A stretch of 22,663 bases of DNA, taken from contig JALVZP010000249.1 of NCBI GenBank assembly GCA_027037575.1, positions 1-22,663 on the forward strand, written 5' to 3'. The notes under the pieces are model-generated. The model had not been told where the DNA came from. It saw only the letters and a list, made by a program, of their open reading frames with translations, and searched no databases. The stretch's first letter is position 1. Each line of letters opens with the position of its first letter. The stretch comes from Desulfobacterales bacterium. GTDB lineage: Bacteria > Desulfobacterota > DSM-4660 > Desulfatiglandales > JALVZP01. The position numbers and the translations under genes are program-made. Shown here in pieces: positions 7,615-14,966 of this stretch.

Positions 7615-8544
7615 ATGATTGATAAAGGGTGTGAGGTACTCTATCATGTCTCTGATAAGGATGTAGGAAAAAGAATAGATCAGTTTTTGGCAGAGATAGA
7701 TTCATCTTTATCAAGATCGCGGGTACAACTACTTATAAAAGAAGGCTTTGTTACAGTAAATAACAGAATGGTTAAATGTAGTTATAAGCTCAAAATAGAA
7801 GATAATATCCGTATGATTCTCCCTGAAGAGAAACCTTTGGATCTTACACCTGAATATGTAGAATTTGGAATAATATATGAAGATGAAGATATTATGGTAA
7901 TTGATAAGCCTGCTGGTGTAGTAATTCATCCTGCCCCTGGCCATTATGAAGGTACACTGGTTCATGGACTTTTATTTAGATGCAATGATTTAAAAGGAAT
8001 AGGTGGAGTATTAAGACCAGGGATTGTTCATCGTTTAGATAAAGACACCTCTGGTATAATGCTTATAGCAAAGACAGAGATTGCCCATAAGAGCCTTGTA
8101 GAACAATTCAAAAATTCCATTATAGAAAAGGAATATTGGGCATTAGTCCATGGCCCTGTAAAAGAGAATGAAGGAAAAATAGATCTGCCTATAGCAAGAC
8201 ATCCTATAAAGAGGAAAAAGATGTGGGTTTCTGAAAATGGAAAAAGGGCTATTACTTTTTGGAAAAAAATCTCAGAATTTGATAATAATATAACTCTTGT
8301 ATGTGCTTATCCAAAGACAGGCAGGACCCACCAGATAAGAGTTCATTTTAGTTATATAGGTTATCCTATTGTAGGTGATCCTGTATATGGAAAAAGGAAA
8401 AACCATTATGCCTCAAGGCAAATGCTTCACGCAAAAAGGTTAAGCTTTTATCATCCAAAAACAGGGATAAGGATGGAGTTCTGCTCCTTTTTATCTGCAG
8501 ATATAAAAAAACTTTTATTTATTTTAAACAAGAAGGAGAATTGA
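7615..8544 (+). CDS. rluD: 23S rRNA pseudouridine synthase, RluD/RluA family
   Basis: This enzyme isomerises uridines to pseudouridine in rRNA; RluD itself modifies helix 69 of 23S rRNA. The 309-residue protein has an N-terminal S4 RNA-binding domain (about 17-75, GKRIDQFLAE and SRSRVQLLIKEGFVTVN) and then the catalytic domain. The latter includes VIDKPAGVVIHP, catalytic Asp142 in HRLDKDTSG, and GRTHQIRVHF with GDPVYG. Family membership is secure, but exact RNA target specificity cannot be read from the sequence. The start at ATG 7615 has no good Shine-Dalgarno and is uncertain by a few codons. The stop TGA (8542-8544) overlaps the -35 element of the rho promoter. Confidence 0.9.
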   Translation: MIDKGCEVLYHVSDKDVGKRIDQFLAEIDSSLSRSRVQLLIKEGFVTVNNRMVKCSYKLKIEDNIRMILPEEKPLDLTPEYVEFGIIYEDEDIMVIDKPAGVVIHPAPGHYEGTLVHGLLFRCNDLKGIGGVLRPGIVHRLDKDTSGIMLIAKTEIAHKSLVEQFKNSIIEKEYWALVHGPVKENEGKIDLPIARHPIKRKKMWVSENGKRAITFWKKISEFDNNITLVCAYPKTGRTHQIRVHFSYIGYPIVGDPVYGKRKNHYASRQMLHAKRLSFYHPKTGIRMEFCSFLSADIKKLLFILNKKEN

Positions 8545-8569
8545 CAATTAGATGAAAATTTTTTATCCT
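8541..8569 (+). promoter_or_regulatory. Predicted sigma-70 type promoter for rho
   Basis: A perfect TTGACA -35 box (8541-8546) is followed after exactly 17 bases by TATCCT (8564-8569), which matches four of six consensus positions. The -35 overlaps the rluD stop codon. Transcription would begin near 8576 and leave a leader of about 65 bases before the rho ATG. The leader contains a pyrimidine-rich, C-containing stretch (about 8580-8612) and an A-rich run. It is the best promoter match I found on this strand. Confidence 0.6.
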
Positions 8570-8640
8570 TTTAAAAAAAATCCCTTCATAGTTTCTTTAA
8601 ATATCCTCTCCTTAATAAAAAATAAAAAAAGGTGAGATCT

Positions 8641-9897
8641 ATGCGTATGAATTTATTACAATTAAAACAGATGAAGATTAATGAACTTACAGAGCTTGCA
8701 AGGAAGTATAATATAGATGGTGCTTCTGGAATGAGAAAGCAGGATCTTATTTATGCCCTACTTCAGGCCTATTCAGAAAGGGAGGGTCAGATCTATGGAG
8801 AAGGTGTTTTGGAGGTGCTTCCTGATGGATTTGGATTTTTGAGGGCACCAGATGCAAACTATCTTCCTGGCCCTGATGATATATATGTATCCCCATCACA
8901 GATAAGAAAATTTAACCTGAGGACAGGAGATACAGTATCCGGTCTGATCAGACCTCCAAAGGAAAACGAAAAATATTTTGCCTTGCTAAAGGTTGAAAAG
9001 ATTAATTTTGAAGATCCAGAAGTCGCCAAAAATAAAATATTATTTGATAATCTTACTCCACTTTATCCAAATGAGAGGATAAGATTGGAGACAGATGATT
9101 CTGAAAACTATTCAATAAGGATATTAGATCTTATAGCTCCCATTGGAAAAGGTCAAAGAGGTCTTATTGTAGCACCTCCAAGAACAGGTAAGACAATGCT
9201 ATTGCAGAATATTGCAAACAGTGTAAGTAAAAATCATAAAGAAATATATATGATTGTCCTTCTTATAGATGAAAGGCCAGAAGAGGTTACTGATATGATG
9301 CGATCTGTAGATGCAGAGGTAATAAGTTCTACATTTGATGAACCACCACAAAGGCATGTCCAGGTTGCAGAGATGGTGATTGAAAAGGCAAAGAGGCTGG
9401 TAGAACACAAGAGGGATGTCCTTATTCTTTTAGATAGTATAACCAGACTTGCAAGGGCTTATAATGCAGTAATCCCACCAAGTGGGAAGGTCCTTTCAGG
9501 TGGTTTAGATGCAAATGCCCTTCATAAGCCAAAAAGATTTTTTGGAGCTGCAAGAAATATAGAAGAGGGTGGAAGTCTGACTATTATTGCTACTGCACTT
9601 ATAGATACAGGAAGCAGGATGGATGAGGTAATATTTGAGGAATTTAAAGGAACAGGTAATATGGAAGTTCATTTAGATAGAAAACTTGCAGATAGAAGGA
9701 TATTTCCTGCAATTGATATAAATAAGTCTGGAACAAGGAAAGAAGAGCTTCTTCTTGAAAAGGATGAACTCAATCGTATATGGATATTGAGGAAGCTTCT
9801 TGCACCTCTTACACCAATAGATAGTATGGAATTTCTGCTTGAAAAAATGAAAGGCACAAGAAATAATAAAGAATTCCTGGAATCTATGAATAAATAA
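8641..9897 (+). CDS. rho: Transcription termination factor Rho
   Basis: Rho is a hexameric RNA-dependent ATPase that ends transcription at Rho-dependent sites. The 418-residue product has the helical Rho_N domain (about 3-45), a cold-shock-like primary RNA-binding fold (about 52-125, GEGVLEVLPDGFGFLR and YVSPSQIRKFNLRTGD) and a RecA-type ATPase core. Visible motifs are Walker A APPRTGKT (178-185), catalytic DERPEEV (210-216), Walker B LILLDS (261-266), Q-loop SGGLDANALHKPKRFFGAAR (286-305) and R-loop GTGNMEVHLDR (337-347). ATG 8641 is chosen because AGGTGA (8630-8635) is 5 bases upstream; the GTG at 8632 overlaps that site. The window has few intrinsic terminators, so Rho may carry much of the termination load here. 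Confidence 0.97.
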   Translation: MRMNLLQLKQMKINELTELARKYNIDGASGMRKQDLIYALLQAYSEREGQIYGEGVLEVLPDGFGFLRAPDANYLPGPDDIYVSPSQIRKFNLRTGDTVSGLIRPPKENEKYFALLKVEKINFEDPEVAKNKILFDNLTPLYPNERIRLETDDSENYSIRILDLIAPIGKGQRGLIVAPPRTGKTMLLQNIANSVSKNHKEIYMIVLLIDERPEEVTDMMRSVDAEVISSTFDEPPQRHVQVAEMVIEKAKRLVEHKRDVLILLDSITRLARAYNAVIPPSGKVLSGGLDANALHKPKRFFGAARNIEEGGSLTIIATALIDTGSRMDEVIFEEFKGTGNMEVHLDRKLADRRIFPAIDINKSGTRKEELLLEKDELNRIWILRKLLAPLTPIDSMEFLLEKMKGTRNNKEFLESMNK

Positions 9898-9911
9898 GGA
9901 GGATAAAGGAA

Positions 9912-10154
9912 ATGAAAAAAGGTATACATCCCAAGTATTATGACAAAGTAAAGGTGAGGTGTGCGTGTGGGAATGAGTTTGAGACAGGTTCTACAAAAAA
10001 GGAGATCCATGTTGAAATTTGTTCTAAATGTCATCCATTCTTTACGGGAAAACAAAAGTTTGTGGATACCACAGGTAGGGTTGAAAGCTTTATGAAAAAA
10101 TACAAGCATTTTTATTCTCAAGCCAACCAGGAAAGTGAAGAGAAGAAAGAATAG
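9912..10154 (+). CDS. rpmE: 50S ribosomal protein L31, zinc-binding type
   Basis: L31 sits on the large subunit central protuberance and bridges to the small subunit. The 80-residue protein starts MKKGIHPKYY and keeps four cysteines (17, 19, 37, 40; CACG and CSKCHPFFTG), the zinc-binding 'C+' form rather than the zinc-free paralogue. A short charged tail (about 72-80) follows the conserved core. AGGAGG lies shortly before the ATG. Rho, rpmE, prfA and prmC follow one another with 14 bases, 2 bases and an 8-base overlap, a common bacterial cluster. Confidence 0.96.
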   Translation: MKKGIHPKYYDKVKVRCACGNEFETGSTKKEIHVEICSKCHPFFTGKQKFVDTTGRVESFMKKYKHFYSQANQESEEKKE

Positions 10155-10156
10155 AG

Positions 10157-11239
10157 ATGGAAGTATTAGCAAAAATACAAGAGATAGAAGAAAGATATAG
10201 TGAATTAGAGGAAAAGCTAAGTAATCCAGATATAATAAAGGATCCGAAGACTTATCAAAAACTTGCAAAAGAGCATAGTCATTTAGCTCCTATAGTAGAT
10301 GCATATAGGAAATATCGTTCTATAAAAGAAGAGATAGAAGAAAATAAAAGTCTTCTTAAAGATTCAGATCCAGATATAAGGAAATTGGCTGCTGAAGAGA
10401 TAGATAGATTGAAAGAGGAATTAAAAGAGACTGAAAAGAGATTAAAGATTCTACTTTTACCAAAAGACCCAAATGATGAGAAAAACATTATATTAGAGAT
10501 AAGAGCAGGAACAGGAGGAGAAGAAGCAGCTCTTTTTGCAGCAGATCTTTTTAGGATGTATGTGAAGTATGCAGAGCTTAAAGGATGGAGAACAGAGATA
10601 CTAAGCCAGAATGTAACGGGAAGAGGTGGATTTAAGGAAGTGATTGTTCTTATAGAAGGAAAAGGGGCATACAGTAGACTGAAGTATGAAGCAGGTGTTC
10701 ACAGGGTTCAGAGAGTTCCAGAAACAGAGGCACAAGGGCGTATTCATACTTCTGCTGTAACAGTTGCTGTTCTTCCTGAGGCAGAGGAAGTAGATGTAGA
10801 AATACGGCCTGAAGACTTAAGGATAGATGTATTCAGGGCATCTGGTCATGGAGGGCAGCATGTAAACACAACAGATTCTGCTGTAAGGATAACCCATATA
10901 CCTACAGGGATAGTAGTTACATGTCAGGATGAAAGATCTCAGCATAAGAATAAGGCCAAGGCAATGAAGGTTCTAAGAGCAAGACTTCTTGAACTTCAAA
11001 GAAGGGAACAGGAAAAGAAGATTTCTGAAGAAAGGCGTAGCATGATAGGAACAGGAGATAGAAGTGAAAGAATAAGGACATATAACTTTCCACAGGGAAG
11101 GGTTACAGATCACAGGATAGGACTAACCTTATATAAGCTAAACGATATATTAGAGGGAGAACTTGATATGATAATAGATCCTCTTATTACCTATTTTCAG
11201 GCAGAGGCATTAAAAAAGCAGAATATAGAACTTGATTAG
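10157..11239 (+). CDS. prfA: Peptide chain release factor 1
   Basis: RF1 recognises UAA and UAG in the ribosomal A site and triggers peptide release. The 360-residue protein has an N-terminal helical domain (about 1-105), the codon-recognition motif PET (188-190, of the RF1 type PxT rather than the RF2 type SPF) in RVPETEAQGRIHTSA, and the peptidyl-transferase-centre motif GGQ (232-234) in SGHGGQHVNTTDSAV. Gln234 is the residue methylated by PrmC, encoded by the overlapping next gene. The start is 2 bases after the rpmE stop. Only a weak AGAG lies upstream, suggesting coupling to rpmE translation. Confidence 0.97.
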   Translation: MEVLAKIQEIEERYSELEEKLSNPDIIKDPKTYQKLAKEHSHLAPIVDAYRKYRSIKEEIEENKSLLKDSDPDIRKLAAEEIDRLKEELKETEKRLKILLLPKDPNDEKNIILEIRAGTGGEEAALFAADLFRMYVKYAELKGWRTEILSQNVTGRGGFKEVIVLIEGKGAYSRLKYEAGVHRVQRVPETEAQGRIHTSAVTVAVLPEAEEVDVEIRPEDLRIDVFRASGHGGQHVNTTDSAVRITHIPTGIVVTCQDERSQHKNKAKAMKVLRARLLELQRREQEKKISEERRSMIGTGDRSERIRTYNFPQGRVTDHRIGLTLYKLNDILEGELDMIIDPLITYFQAEALKKQNIELD

Positions 11240-12098
11240 GCCTACCTTAAGACACATCCTAAACATTGCAACAAGATACTTAGAAAAAAGATCAATAGAT
11301 AGCCCCCGCATTACAGCAGAGATACTTCTTTCCTGTCTTTTGAAAAAGGATAGGAAATATCTTTATCTAAATTACCAAATGCCAATTGATAAAAAACTTC
11401 TGAAAAAATACTGGTCTCTCTTAAAGAGAAGAGCAAAAGGAGAGCCTGTGGCATATATAACAGGGAAAAAAGAATTTTGGTCTTTAGAATTAGACGTCAG
11501 TCCAGATGTCCTTATACCTCGTCCTGAAACAGAAATTTTGGTAGAACATGCAATAAGTATTCTTAAAGAAGTAGAAAGGCCATTTATACTTGATATTGGA
11601 ACAGGATCAGGGGCAATTGCCATAGCATTGGCAAAGGAGATAAAAGATGCATTTATATGGGCAACGGATATATCAGAGGGAGCATTAAAGATAGCAGGGA
11701 AAAATGCAAAAAGACACAATGTGGAAGATCGAATATATTTTCTAAAAGGAGATCTTTTTAATGCTATTAAAGATAAAAACAGAAAGTTTCATCTTATTAT
11801 TTCAAATCCTCCTTATGTTTCAGAAAGGGAGTATGAGGAGCTTCCAAAAGAAATAAGAGATTGGGAGCCAAAGATAGCACTTTTTGGAGGAGAAGATGGG
11901 CTATCTATTATAAGGAGGTTAGTAAGAGATAGTCTGCCTTTTCTATATCAAGGAGGCTATCTCTTGATAGAAATCTCTCCTCAGCAGGTAAACAAGGTCA
12001 AAAGGATAATAGAAGAAACAGGTCAATTTGATTCCATTGAACCTATAAGAGACTATTCAGGTAGATTCAGGGCTATAAATGCCTGCAAAAAACTTTAA
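11232..12098 (+). CDS. prmC: Release factor glutamine N5-methyltransferase
   Basis: PrmC uses S-adenosylmethionine to methylate the glutamine of the GGQ motif of RF1 and RF2. The 288-residue protein has a helical substrate-docking N-terminal domain (about 1-85), then a Rossmann methyltransferase domain with IPRPETE (95-101), SAM-binding DIGTGSG (121-127) and catalytic NPPY (192-195). Translation seems to start at TTG 11232, 8 bases inside prfA; no in-frame ATG or GTG is available before the conserved region, so coupling is likely. The stop shares a TTAA with the stop of the convergent universal stress protein gene, leaving no room for a terminator. Confidence 0.94.
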   Translation: MIRPTLRHILNIATRYLEKRSIDSPRITAEILLSCLLKKDRKYLYLNYQMPIDKKLLKKYWSLLKRRAKGEPVAYITGKKEFWSLELDVSPDVLIPRPETEILVEHAISILKEVERPFILDIGTGSGAIAIALAKEIKDAFIWATDISEGALKIAGKNAKRHNVEDRIYFLKGDLFNAIKDKNRKFHLIISNPPYVSEREYEELPKEIRDWEPKIALFGGEDGLSIIRRLVRDSLPFLYQGGYLLIEISPQQVNKVKRIIEETGQFDSIEPIRDYSGRFRAINACKKL

Positions 12099-13030
12099 GG
12101 CACTATCCAAACAGCACAATCATTTACATTGTAAAAGCAGTATCTTGAAACACTACCCAAGAAGAAGGATTCTCCTATCCCACTTCTTCCCAGGACCAGA
12201 GTTCCATAATTATTTTCTTTTACTTCATTTACTATAGTCTTTGCAATACTTACCAGGCTTGGAATCTCTCTTATTTCTAATTGATGAGACTTTATTCCAG
12301 ATTTTTCTAAAAGTCTTTTGGCATGGACAAAAAAGCTCTCTACACATTTTCTATCTCCTTTTATAACTATATCCTCTAATTCAGACTTATCCTCCTCAAA
12401 ATCAATAGGACAATAATCTCTCAGTTTTGGAATCACATGTAAGAGAGTAATCTTTATATCTTGATTATTCTCAAACATAAAACCAACATACTCTACTGCC
12501 CTTAGAGAGCTTTCTGATCCATCAATAGCAACAGCAATATTCTTGGATCTTACATCTCCTGAGACTGCCCAAAGGGGTATTGTCTGAACATGTTCTAATA
12601 AGGCAGAGGATACACTGTAGGTAAACATCTCTTCCAATTTGGTAACACCCCTTCTTCCGATCAGAATAGCATCACAACTGTTTTGTTTTGCAAAGTTAAG
12701 GATATCTCTTGCTACATCCATTGTCTTTGGGACAGTAACTGTGCTAATCCTTTCTTCTTTTATTCCCTTTGATATCATAAAATCTTTTGCTTCTTTTAGT
12801 ATCTTTTCCGCCTCTTTTTTATTCTTTTCTTTAATTCTATTAAGTCTTAATCTTACATTTTTATCTAAATGAGACTCTATTAAAAGATACTCAGATATAG
12901 TAGGCTGGACATTAAACAAAATATAATTGCAATCCACTATGAGGTCATCTATTAAGGTAGCATATTCAATGGCCTTTTTGGAATGAATTGATCCATCAAC
13001 GACTATCAATATCTTTTTTTCTATTTTCAT
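12095..13030 (-). CDS. Tandem-domain universal stress protein (UspA family)
   Basis: The 311-residue protein has two UspA alpha/beta domains in tandem (about 5-156 and 163-310), a form thought to act as an intramolecular dimer. The role is stress tolerance, with no known reaction. Both domains start with the usual strand and Asp (ILIVVDGS and IAVAIDGS). The ATP loop G-x2-G-x9-G-S/T is degenerate. Domain 1 has GRRG (125-128) with the right spacing but Tyr-Ser instead of Gly-Ser. Domain 2 has GRSG (281-284) then Gly-Ser after only seven residues. ATG 13030 is set by AGGAGG (complement of 13038-13043) 7 bases upstream; the open frame continues 65 codons further but is unconserved and overlaps the divergent gene. 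Confidence 0.88.
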   Translation of the reverse strand: MKIEKKILIVVDGSIHSKKAIEYATLIDDLIVDCNYILFNVQPTISEYLLIESHLDKNVRLRLNRIKEKNKKEAEKILKEAKDFMISKGIKEERISTVTVPKTMDVARDILNFAKQNSCDAILIGRRGVTKLEEMFTYSVSSALLEHVQTIPLWAVSGDVRSKNIAVAIDGSESSLRAVEYVGFMFENNQDIKITLLHVIPKLRDYCPIDFEEDKSELEDIVIKGDRKCVESFFVHAKRLLEKSGIKSHQLEIREIPSLVSIAKTIVNEVKENNYGTLVLGRSGIGESFFLGSVSRYCFYNVNDCAVWIVP

Positions 13031-13127
13031 TCCTATACCTCCTAAATTTTCCCTCTTTGAATAGCATATCTCACTTATTATGTAAACAAACTTCAATTTT
13101 TTTGGTAGAAAAAGATATTTTTTAATG

Positions 13128-13133
13128 TATAAT
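13128..13133 (+). promoter_or_regulatory. Predicted -10 element for the HTH/cysteine protein gene
   Basis: A perfect TATAAT lies 26 bases before the ATG. The only -35 candidate, TTGGTA at 13102-13107, is 20 bases away, so recognition may be weak or need an activator. Transcription should start near 13140, within the palindrome at 13135-13148. Confidence 0.5.
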
Positions 13134-13134
13134 A

Positions 13135-13148
13135 CAAAAAATTTTTTG
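13135..13148. promoter_or_regulatory. 14-bp palindrome at the predicted transcription start
   Basis: CAAAAAATTTTTTG is a perfect inverted repeat centred at about the predicted +1 of the downstream XRE-type regulator gene. It is placed where an autoregulatory operator would lie. It is also a plain A6T6 tract, which is intrinsically bent and fairly likely by chance in AT-rich DNA. Confidence 0.35.
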
Positions 13149-13159
13149 GAGTCCGAGGT

Positions 13160-13564
13160 ATGGACAAGAAGGAATTTCAAATGATGAGGAATTTTCTTGA
13201 AAAAACAAGAAAGGAGATGGCCCAACTTTTAGGATTATCTACAAAGGCTATCGTAAGCTATGAGCAAGGATGGAGGAATATACCTCCACATGTGGAGAGG
13301 CAAACACTATTTTTTGTGAATCAAAAATTAGATCCTAAGAACAAAAAGAATTGCTGGAGAATAAAGAGATGCAAAAAAGAAAAAAAGAATAAGTGTCCTG
13401 CATGGGAGTTTAAGGCAGGAAAAATATGCTGGTTTATAAATGGAAATATAGCGGACGGGACACCTCATAAGAGTTGGGAAGAAAAGATGAAGATATGCAG
13501 GCAGTGTGAAATCCTACAAGGACTTATTTTAGAAGTACAAATGAGAGTAAATCCCCAGGTTTAA
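13160..13564 (+). CDS. XRE-type HTH protein with a cysteine/tryptophan-rich C-terminal domain
   Basis: This 134-residue protein is probably a DNA-binding sensor. Residues about 8-55 form a helix-turn-helix of the XRE/Cro type (RKEMAQLLGLSTKAIVSYEQGWRNIP). Residues 65-117 carry six cysteines (65, 71, 79, 90, 113, 116) in the order CW...RC...CPAW...CWF...C-x2-CE. That layout resembles the 'two-CW' module found with signalling proteins, probably binding a metal or reacting to redox state; the ligand is inferred only. Related sequences I recall have another cysteine near position 98, which here is Ala. GGAG (13148-13151) is 8 bases before the ATG. The gene diverges from the UspA gene and shares TTAA stops with the convergent ParB-like gene. 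Confidence 0.75.
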   Translation: MDKKEFQMMRNFLEKTRKEMAQLLGLSTKAIVSYEQGWRNIPPHVERQTLFFVNQKLDPKNKKNCWRIKRCKKEKKNKCPAWEFKAGKICWFINGNIADGTPHKSWEEKMKICRQCEILQGLILEVQMRVNPQV

Positions 13565-14421
13565 TCTAATTCGAGTGTCTCTGACATTACATCTTCTTCT
13601 GAAAGTCTTCTCAGATTTTCTTTTAGTTTTTCCATTACCTCTTCAAAGGTTTCATCCACGATTCTCTTTCTCTTAATTGGATTTGCAGAGCTTATAACTG
13701 CCTGCCACAAAAATGGATGATTTACACCTCTTTCTCTCATCTTTTGAACCACTTCTGTTGCAACCTCATCTACTTCCTTTAACAAACTTGCTCTTTCCTT
13801 TCTGACTTCATATGCATCTTTCAGAGGCTGATCTAACAAAAAGTCTATTCTTCTTAAGATGCTCTCATATGCAGATCCATGAAATCTTTCTTGTTCTTTA
13901 TAAATCAGGCCAAGTGTTACGTATGCACCACTTTCAAATATATCTTCAAATTCTCTCTCCTCCTTTTCTGGTTCTTTCTCTAAGAGTTCTTCATATAGCT
14001 TTATTACCTCAAGGGATCTATCCTTCACTGTATGAGCCTTTTCCACATTCATTGCAAGCACATATCTTCCTGCCTCTTCTTCCAGGAGTAAGATTACCGG
14101 TATCTCTTTTAGTCCTAACATAGAAGCAGCTTCTTTCCTGTGATGTCCATTTGGTGTCCAGAATTCACCATTAGAGCTTCTTACAACTATAATAGGATCT
14201 AAAAATCTTCCTACCTTTGCTATAGCATCTGCCAATTTCCTTACATGTAGTTGAGAAAGTTCTCTTTGAAAAGGAGCAGATTTGACCATATCAATTGGCA
14301 TCATAGCAAATATCTGTTCATGACCACCATAAGGCTCATTATATACTGCCAAGACATTTATCCCCTGGGCCTCAAGCTCCTTAATTTCATTTTTCTTCGT
14401 TAAAGACTTTTTTCTTGGCAT
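13561..14421 (-). CDS. Stand-alone ParB/sulfiredoxin-fold domain protein
   Basis: The 286-residue protein has a basic start (MPRKKSLTKK) and a ParB/Srx-like domain at about 40-130. Its visible parts are FQRELSQLHVRKLADAIAK (a ParB box I-like helix), IIVVRSSNGEFW, the signature NGHHRKEAA (91-99), where partition ParB typically has GERR, and AMNVEKAHTVKDRSLEVIKLYEEL. A charged helical C-terminus follows. The NGHHR motif is closer to sulfiredoxin and ParB-like kinase or NTPase relatives than to chromosome-partition ParB, and no parA or parS-like site is present. Function is unknown: DNA or nucleotide binding is plausible. ATG 14421 follows AAGGAGG by 5 bases; an upstream in-frame start would overlap the ribosome site. 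Confidence 0.75.
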   Translation of the reverse strand: MPRKKSLTKKNEIKELEAQGINVLAVYNEPYGGHEQIFAMMPIDMVKSAPFQRELSQLHVRKLADAIAKVGRFLDPIIVVRSSNGEFWTPNGHHRKEAASMLGLKEIPVILLLEEEAGRYVLAMNVEKAHTVKDRSLEVIKLYEELLEKEPEKEEREFEDIFESGAYVTLGLIYKEQERFHGSAYESILRRIDFLLDQPLKDAYEVRKERASLLKEVDEVATEVVQKMRERGVNHPFLWQAVISSANPIKRKRIVDETFEEVMEKLKENLRRLSEEDVMSETLELD

Positions 14422-14449
14422 AGCCCACCTCCTTTTTTCTTTTTTTTTA

Positions 14450-14478
14450 AATATAAGCACAAAAATATGTCTTGGAAA
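14450..14478 (-). promoter_or_regulatory. Candidate promoter for the ParB-like gene
   Basis: Read on the minus strand, TTTCCA (complement of 14473-14478) and TATATT (complement of 14450-14455) are separated by exactly 17 bases. Transcription would start about 20 bases before the ATG at 14421. The -35 matches four of six consensus positions, and the region is AT-rich, so this is a modest call. It lies in the 68-base gap after the cysteine-cluster gene, the only sizeable gap on this strand between 13561 and the right edge. Confidence 0.35.
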
Positions 14479-14489
14479 TACCTAAGTTA

Positions 14490-14966
14490 TTATTTAGATT
14501 GAAAAAAATGAAGGAGTTCCTCTTTTAGATTGAAAATAGTAAAAATTATATTTCCTTCTATTTGCCTAAGCTCGGAGAGATTATGCTTTGAAATACCTTC
14601 TTTTATCTTCTTGCAGATATAGTTTATACATAAAACATGAGGGGCAAGAAGTATGCATCCGTTTTTTCCAAGAAAAAGACAGCTATCTTCCTTATACCTC
14701 TCTTTGGGGATATTGCAGCCCAAGAGCATGTTTAAAAGAAGCATAAATTCATCATATTTCTCTTCTATTCCCTTTCCACAGCAGGATCCTTCCTTTTCTT
14801 CACATGCTCTACAGATATCTATCATTCCACAGGAATTCATCTTTTCTTTTCTCTCTTTTATATATCTTTTAAGTTCTTCAATAAGAGCTTTTATTTTAGG
14901 CCTTTTTAAAATCTCTTCTCCATACTCCTTTAATATGCTCTCTGCCAGATCTATCTTTTCCTTCAT
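14490..14966 (-). CDS. Cysteine-cluster protein, YkgJ-like
   Basis: This 158-residue protein has a helical charged head (about 1-44) and ten cysteines between residues 46 and 118 (46, 52, 55, 62, 63, 84, 96, 104, 113, 118). The C-terminal part, with CLFLGKNGCILL then C-x4-C, follows the pattern of YkgJ-type Fe/Zn-cluster proteins (C-x-F-L...G-C-x-I/L...C...C). CRAC and the CC pair would supply the other ligands. Function is unknown; a bound iron-sulfur or zinc centre is inferred. The ATG overlaps the CLC stop as ATGA, so it is the last gene of the gyrA-trk-CLC operon. It ends 68 bases before the ParB-like gene. Confidence 0.7.
   Translation of the reverse strand: MKEKIDLAESILKEYGEEILKRPKIKALIEELKRYIKERKEKMNSCGMIDICRACEEKEGSCCGKGIEEKYDEFMLLLNMLLGCNIPKERYKEDSCLFLGKNGCILLAPHVLCINYICKKIKEGISKHNLSELRQIEGNIIFTIFNLKEELLHFFQSK

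Noticed and set aside
8552..8589. Hairpin downstream of rluD as a terminator
   Set aside because: The possible stem is nearly all A-T with a large loop and interruptions; the region reads better as the rho promoter and leader.
9669..10268. 199-codon minus-strand open frame opposite rho, rpmE and prfA
   Set aside because: It is low-complexity, Phe/Leu/Ser-rich and lies antisense to three well-recognised genes, so it is a shadow frame.
13031..13225. 65-codon N-terminal extension of the universal stress protein frame
   Set aside because: It lacks UspA similarity, spans the promoter and start of the divergent gene, and a well-spaced AGGAGG precedes the ATG at 13030.
13561..14421. Chromosome or plasmid partition ParB
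   Set aside because: NGHHR replaces the usual GERR, no parA is adjacent and I saw no parS-like TGTTTCACGTGAAACA palindrome in the window.
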